Under the pieces are notes generated by a model, which was not told the origin of the DNA, did not search any database, and worked only from the letters and a program-made list of their open reading frames with translations. A program made the translations under genes and the position numbers. Positions 58,590 through 64,000 of a stretch of DNA of 64,000 nt are shown here, in pieces (positions within the stretch are counted from its first letter, which is position 1; every line of letters starts with the position of its first letter). The DNA comes from Halicephalobus mephisto (Eukaryota > Nematoda > Chromadorea > Rhabditida > Panagrolaimidae), in the NCBI GenBank assembly GCA_009193035.1, contig SWDT01000296.1:1-64000 (forward strand), read 5' to 3'.

Positions 58590-59045
58590 TAAAAATAATT
58601 CAAATTTTTGAAAATTTAAAAATAAAAAGTTATTCAAATTTTGAAGCTTTTTAGGAAATTTAAAAACTACAGTATTTAAAAGATAAAAATTATTCAAATT
58701 TTTGGACTTTTTAGGAAATTTAGAAACTACAGTATTTAAAAAATTAAAATTATTCAAATTTTTGAAAATTTAAAAATAAAAAGTTATTCAAATTTTTAAG
58801 CTTTTTAGGAAATTTAAAAATTACAGTATTTAAAAGATAAAAATAATTCAAATTTTCGAACTTTTTAGGAAATTTAAAAACTACAGTATTTAAAAAATAA
58901 AAATAATTTAAATTTTCGAACTTTTTAGAAAATTTAAAAACTACAATAATTTTTTTAAAAATTTAAAAACTACAGTATTTAAAAGATAAAAATTATTCAA
59001 ATTTTCGAACTTTTTAGGAAATTTAGAAATTACAATAATTTTTTA
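58590..59045. repeat. Tandem repeat, about 60-65 bp units
   Basis: Seven or so copies with AAATTATTCAAATTTTTGAA, CTTTTTAGGAAATTTAAAAA, CTACAGTATTTAAAA. Upstream flank of the carboxylesterase gene. Confidence 0.75.
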
Positions 59046-59840
59046 AAAAATTTAAAAATTCTTTCGACATGAATTTTGAAACTTTAAAATTTTCAAATCA
59101 CACTAGTTTTAAAAATGGGAATTGTTTGAACATGAATTTTTAAAACTGTCAAAGTTACAATACTGCGAAAATAAAAAACAAACATCATTACGAAATTTTT
59201 TTGACACGAATTTTTAAAACTTTAAAGAAATTCTAAAATCTTTAATTTCAGATCATTTTAAAAATAATGAATTTTAAAAATTTTTTTTAAATTTTCGAAA
59301 TTTCTTTAAAAATTCTAAAAAAATTGAAAATTTCCAATTGAATTTTAAAGGTTTTTATAAAATTATAAAATTTTTAAAAAATTCGAAATTTTTTTAAAAA
59401 TTTGAAAATTTTTTAAAATTTGGAATTTTCTAAAAAATTTGAGAATTTTCGATTGGATTCTGAAAACTTGCATAAGATTCTAAAAATTTTAAAAATCAAA
59501 AAAAATTTTTAAATTTAAAAAATCAAAAAAATTTAAAAATTTAAAAAAATTCCAAAAATCAAAAAAAATTTTAAAATTTCAATAATTAAGTATTAATTTC
59601 AGAGATTAAAAAATACTGTTGGTATTTGAAAAAGAAATCGTCCAGGATGATAAAAAACAAAACGGTTCCAGTTTCCCTGGACAACGGAGATGGAAATAGG
59701 TCATCCGAAATTTTTTAACGAAAATATGTAACTACTTTTTTTATGCATTTTACAGAACAAAAGATTTTCTTCTGATAGAGGCTTTGTGGGCCTAAAATCT
59801 ACCGTAATTTCTTTTTTCAAATGGAATTAAGGTAACGAGA
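59046..59840. other. A+T-rich DNA without recognisable genes
   Basis: A short unique patch at 59640-59700 (CGTCCAGGATGATAAAAAAC, GTTTCCCTGGACAACGGAGA) stands out but has no significant ORF. Confidence 0.5.
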
Positions 59841-60560
59841 ATGGCGAGACAAGAAATCCTCTTTTATGGAGTTCTGATAATTGAGAAGATTTCTTTATGA
59901 TTTTCGTAAAGATTATATAGTTCTACTGTAGTGGATTTTTAGAGATAATTCTTTCTTATACTGTATCAGAATAATAAAAATAGAGGAACAGGGACCTTCT
60001 TTTATGGAATTCTGATAATTGAGAAGATTCTTTTATGATTTTCGTAAAGATTATATAGTTTTACCGTAGTCGATTTTTAGAGATAATTCTTTCTTATACT
60101 GTATCAGAATAATAAAGATAGGGGAACAAGTCTTCTTTAGGAATTCTGATAATTGAGAAGATTCTTTTGTAATTTTCATAAAGATTACATAGTTTTACCG
60201 TAGTGGATTTTTAGAAATAATTCTTTCTTATACTGTATCAGAATAATAAAAATAGAGGAACAGGGACCTTCTTTTATGGAATTCTGATAATTGAGAAGAT
60301 TATTTTATGATTTTCGTAAAGATTATAACTTTACTGTAGCAAGTTTTCAAATATTATTCATTTTAAGTGGAGCGAGAGTAGCAGAAATGGTGAGACAAGA
60401 AACCCTCTTTTATGGAGTTCTGATAATTGAGAAGATTCTTTTATGATTTTCGTAAATATTATATAGTTCTACTGTAGTGGATTTTTAGAGATAATTCTTT
60501 CTTATATGGTATGAGAGTAACAAAGATGGGTAGATAGGGATTCTGTTTTGATGGAGGTTC
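59840..60560. repeat. Tandem repeat, about 120-150 bp units, five copies
   Basis: Units contain TTCTGATAATTGAGAAGATT, GATTTTCGTAAAGATTATAT, GATTTTTAGAGATAATTCTT and CTTATACTGTATCAGAATAA. Confidence 0.85.
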
Positions 60561-60770
60561 AATTGATTTCGAAGATTCTATATTTCATGCATATGAAAAC
60601 TATGAATTCCTATTATCTTAAATTTTCTACTAGAAAGTAAATCTTTTTGTATGATCCTAAAGCAGCAGGAGGAAGGAATTCGACTGACTTAGAAGATCCC
60701 CTATTTGATTCACATGAAAATTACATTCCCCTAGAGTAACAGATTTTCATTGAAGTTTATTCTCTTCTAT

Positions 60771-61357
60771 ACACAAAAAGGGTATATTAAAACAGCTCTA
60801 ATGTATCAGATACATTGTATTCAATAAACGGATATATTAAATGCAATGCATTGATATCAACTGAATGCATCAATATGTCGAATATAGTGCATCGATGTCA
60901 TACTTAATATATCGGTGTATTGACTATAATGTATCCGATAAATCAGAGCTGTTGCAATGTATCTATATATTAAATGAAATATACCGATATTACACTTAAT
61001 ATATCGATAGATTTAATATAATATCTTTGATACATTAGAACCAGTTTAATACATCAGATATACTATATATAATGCATCGATGTCATACTTAATATATCGG
61101 TATATTGACTATAATATATCTGATACATCAGAGCTGTTGTAATGTATTCATATATTAAATATAATACATCGATATTATACTTAATATATCGATAGATTTA
61201 ATATACTATCTTTGATACATCAGAACCGGTTTAATACATCAGATATAATATATAATGCATCAATATCAATCCAATGTATCGAATATAATATGTCTGGTAC
61301 ATCAGAGCCGGTTTAATGTATCGATACATTATACACCATATACCCGTTTTTGTGTGT
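60771..61357. repeat. Family X TIR element filled with ATATATCGATA satellite
   Basis: Left TATACACAAAAAGGGTATAT and right, inverted, TATACACACAAAAACGGGTA. The interior is degenerate CTTAATATATCGATAGATTT, CATCAGATATACTATATATA units. Confidence 0.8.
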
Positions 61358-61399
61358 ATAGTTAAGGATGATAGAAGTAGGAGTAAATGAGAGATAGGG

Positions 61400-61590
61400 A
61401 TGAAGACAGATGACGGCAAGGTTTCAAGATTGATTAGAAATCGTTGAGGAAGCGTTCCTTGACGTCAGAAAACGTTTGTAGTTCTGCATTAGTCGCTGGC
61501 TGATCTCCATTCTCCTTCTATGTAGATATATAAAAGCCCCCAAAAAACACGTTTCAAATTTGTGACAATCAGGTTTCTGACGCCACAACA
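61400..61590 (+). promoter_or_regulatory. TATA- and CRE-bearing promoter-like segment
   Basis: Unique, GC-balanced DNA with TTGACGTCAGAAAACG (CRE-like TGACGTCA, about 61459) and GATATATAAAAGCCCCC (TATA, about 61527-61540), followed 60 nt later by an ATG. Strong sequence match to a core promoter, but no well-supported gene follows. Confidence 0.45.
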
Positions 61591-61674
61591 ATGCAGAAAA
61601 TGAACAAAAGTGATTCATTCAAAAAGAAGTTTACAAATGCGTTATTTACATTCCGTATAATAATTATTTTATAA
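61591..61674 (+). CDS. 27-codon ORF after the TATA segment (weak)
   Basis: Reads MQKMNKSDSFKKKFTNALFT then FRIIIIL and stop, starting at the first ATG after the TATA box. The C-terminal half is A+T-driven. It could be the start of a gene lost to repeat expansion, or an incidental ORF in a non-coding transcript. Confidence 0.25.
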   Translation: MQKMNKSDSFKKKFTNALFTFRIIIIL

Positions 61675-61929
61675 AAAAATATATTTCACTTTTGTTTCGG
61701 AATAAGATTAAGGATCAAAGTGGGGATAATAATATTATTATAAAAATAAAAAATTCATGATTTTAAAAAATTTTTAGAATCACTATCTGAAAATAAAAAT
61801 TCGTTTCTGAACAATTTCACAAAAAAATTTATTTTAAATTTTTAAAATTTCAGAATTTAAAGAATCCTAGTTTTGGAAAAAATATGACCAAAAGTAATAT
61901 ATTTTTTGGAAGAAAAAACTATTTACCAG

Positions 61930-63075
61930 TCCAGAAATGGACAAGGGAAAGTGATTAATAATGCATAATGTCCAGTTTCGACAGCAACTAAAATCGGATA
62001 GTGACTGGAGTTGGTTATCTTCCAGTCACTATCCTGATAAAAAATTGAAAATACAGTGATTAAAAATAAATAAATTTTCTCAGTCACTATCTTGAAGATT
62101 ATTAAAAAGATCATGAGAATAGTGACTGAAAGATATTTTACTTTTTTAGTCACTATCCTTATTGTTTCTTTAAGAAAAGCAAATTACAAGGATAGTGACT
62201 GGAAATGATAATTAATAGTTTTAACTAGTCACTATCCTGATAACTAGTAAATAAAATAAAAATTATAAAAATAGTGACTGGAAGATATTTTACTTTTTTA
62301 GTCACTATCCTTATTGTTTCTTTAAGAAAAGCAAATTACAAGGATAGTGACCAGAAAAAACTGTTAATCTCCTTAACTAGTCACTATCTCGATCATTACC
62401 AGAGATGATAAAATGATGATTGTTTTCAATCACTATCTTCGTGGTTTGAGTCACTATTTTGAGGATTATCGAAAAAAAAATTACAAAGATAGTGACTGAA
62501 AACAAAGATTTATCGCTTTAACCAGTTACTATTCTAACAATCATCGGAGAGTGAATAAAAAACAAGAATAGTGACTGACTAAGACGACTAATGGTTGTTT
62601 AAAGTTACTATCCTTTCGATTTCTATAAAAAAATAAATCTGAAAGATAGTGGTCGGAAATAACAACTAATCGCTTTAATCAGTCACTATTCGTTCGATTT
62701 CTTCTTTTTATAAAAACAAGATAGTGACTGAAAATGACAATAAATAAATTAATTTAGTCACTATTCAATAATTATTAAAAAAACGAAATAATTAGGATAG
62801 TGATTAAAAAGATAAATTTTTGTCCCTCTCAGTCACTATCCTACAATCGATAGGAAAAACGAAATAGTTAGGATAGTGACTGAAAATGACAATAAGTTGT
62901 TTAATTTAGTCACTATTCAATAATTATTAAAAAAACGAAATAATTAGGATAGTGATTAAGAAAATAAATTTTTGTCTCTCTCAGTCACTATCCTACAATC
63001 GATAGGAAAACGAAATAGTTAGGATAGTGATTAAAATTGCAAATTTTCGTCTCTCGTAGACACTATCCAGAAACA
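61930..63075. repeat. Array of inverted GGATAGTGACTG / CAGTCACTATCC motifs
   Basis: About 30 motif occurrences alternating in orientation: GATAGTGACT then, 20-35 nt later, AGTCACTATC, then 35-60 nt of A-rich spacer, and again. This gives roughly 15 potential hairpins over 1.1 kb (for example 61995/62020, 62190/62226, 62342/62378, 62870/62907). Some 75-bp blocks are themselves duplicated (62118-62160 with 62270-62320; 62740-62860 with 62890-63010). No ORF. Confidence 0.85.
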
Positions 63076-63559
63076 TGTTGATGTAATCGATGCGAAATAA
63101 AACGTCAACAATAATTCGTAACGTTTTAGAAATCACTTGAATAAAAATAAAAAAAACGAATTTAGGAGAAATCGAAACACCTCAATGAAATCCGAAAATA
63201 AAATCTGTTAGAAATGGTCACTCAAAAACAGAAATCGTTCCGTCAAAAAAGGACAAACAAGTTCAAAAACTTGAGCAATACCAGTTTTTTTCAGTTTTAG
63301 CGACGAATCAAAAACGAAAAAAATAATCTTCTTCAGATTTCTGTTCGATGAAAAAAATATGACTTATTTGGGATTAGAGTGAACTTAATTGTTTTACTTT
63401 TTTAGAACTAGAACCTTCGAAAATTCAGTAATAAATTAAGAAAGATTCAAAAATTTCAGAGCAGTTTGTGCAAGTTTGGAAAATTTTTGAAACTTAAAAT
63501 ATAATGGAACATTTTCGAACTTTTTAGAATTCTGTAAGTTTCGAGAATCTGATGGAGGA

Positions 63560-64000
63560 TTTTGAAGGTCTTTAAGATTTGGTTTTGGAAGTTCCAGAAT
63601 CCTCTAGAATCTGATAGGAAATTTTGGGGATTTTCGGATTCTGATTTTATAAACTCTAGGATCTTCTAGAATTTAATGAAAGATTCCGAAAGTTTCTAAA
63701 ATCTGATTTTAGAAGTTCCAGAATCCTCTAGAATCTGATCGAAAATTTTGGGGATTTTCGGATTTTGAATTTATAAACTCTAGGATCTTCTAGAATTTAA
63801 TGAAAAATTCCGAAAGTCTAAAATCTGATTTTAAAAGTTCCAGAATCCACTAGAATCTGATAAAAGATTTTGAATTTAGAAGTCCCAGAATCTTCCAAAA
63901 TTTAAAGATTCCGAAAGTCTAAAATCTGATTTTAAAAGTTCCAGAATCCTCTAGAATCTGATGATAGATTTTGAATTTATAAATTCCAAGATCTTCCAAA
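63560..64000. repeat. Tandem repeat, about 115-120 bp, running off the window
   Basis: Units contain AGAAGTTCCAGAATCCTCTA, GAATCTGATAGAAAATTTTG and TCTAGGATCTTCTAGAATTT; about four copies. Confidence 0.8.

Noticed and set aside
61231..61419. 62-aa minus-strand ORF rich in Tyr/Ile
   Set aside because: Runs through the ATATATC satellite; codon pattern is the repeat.
61930..63075. CRISPR-like array
   Set aside because: Motifs alternate in orientation, spacers are A+T-rich and partly duplicated, no cas genes, and the genome is clearly animal.

Overview
The window is nuclear DNA from a nematode, most likely a Caenorhabditis-type rhabditid. The evidence is short introns with GTAAGT donors and TTTTCAG acceptors, acceptors a few bases before several start codons (as in spliced-leader trans-splicing), and typical families: a receptor guanylyl cyclase, DUF273 proteins, a DEG/ENaC channel and Tc1/mariner DNA. 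Gene exons are GC-balanced. Introns and intergenic DNA are extremely A+T-rich and full of minisatellites, so roughly half of the window is non-coding repeat. All exon joins below were read by eye from splice sites and frame continuity.

Layout. 1-1266 (+): 3' end of a receptor guanylyl cyclase. 2279-5557 and 7432-9517 (-): two tandem DUF273 glycosyltransferase-like genes. The first carries a decayed Tc1/mariner element in an intron, and a decayed Merlin/ISXO2-type transposase lies between the two. 10232-10736 (-): a small Pro-rich unknown gene. 10932-11194 (+): two tRNA-Lys(CTT), one with a 15-nt intron. 11.2-16.4 kb: repeats, two TIR elements and a possible structured RNA. 16414-16596 (+): 60-aa ORF. 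17394-19098 (-): short secreted, probably GPI-anchored protein. 20-23.5 kb: minisatellites. 23540-23779 (+): 79-aa ORF. 24497-29685 (-): coiled-coil protein. 30040-31432 (-): small Cys-rich secreted protein. 31779-31859 (+): 26-codon ORF with promoter and poly(A) signals.

32087-33170 (-): fibrillarin, next to 33749-36911 (+) MMS19. 37080-41648 (-): VPS54, convergent with MMS19. 44384-49745 (+): DEG/ENaC channel. 50194-51373 (-): candidate short gene downstream of 51514-53772 (-), an ESCO/Eco1 cohesin acetyltransferase, at operon-like spacing. 54245-58450 (-): type-B carboxylesterase. 58.5-64 kb has almost no gene content: minisatellites, a TIR satellite element, a TATA-bearing promoter-like segment and a 1.1-kb array of inverted 'GATAGTGACT' repeats.

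The genes form no single pathway. Several are core housekeeping functions (rRNA methylation, Fe-S cluster delivery, endosome-to-Golgi tethering, cohesion), placed among fast-evolving nematode families. The most distinctive content is the repeat landscape: three TIR or palindromic families recur at separate loci, often in introns; two arrays have multiplied splice-site-bearing sequence; and a sharply bounded near-identical tract joins the two DUF273 genes, with the mariner insertion present in only one.
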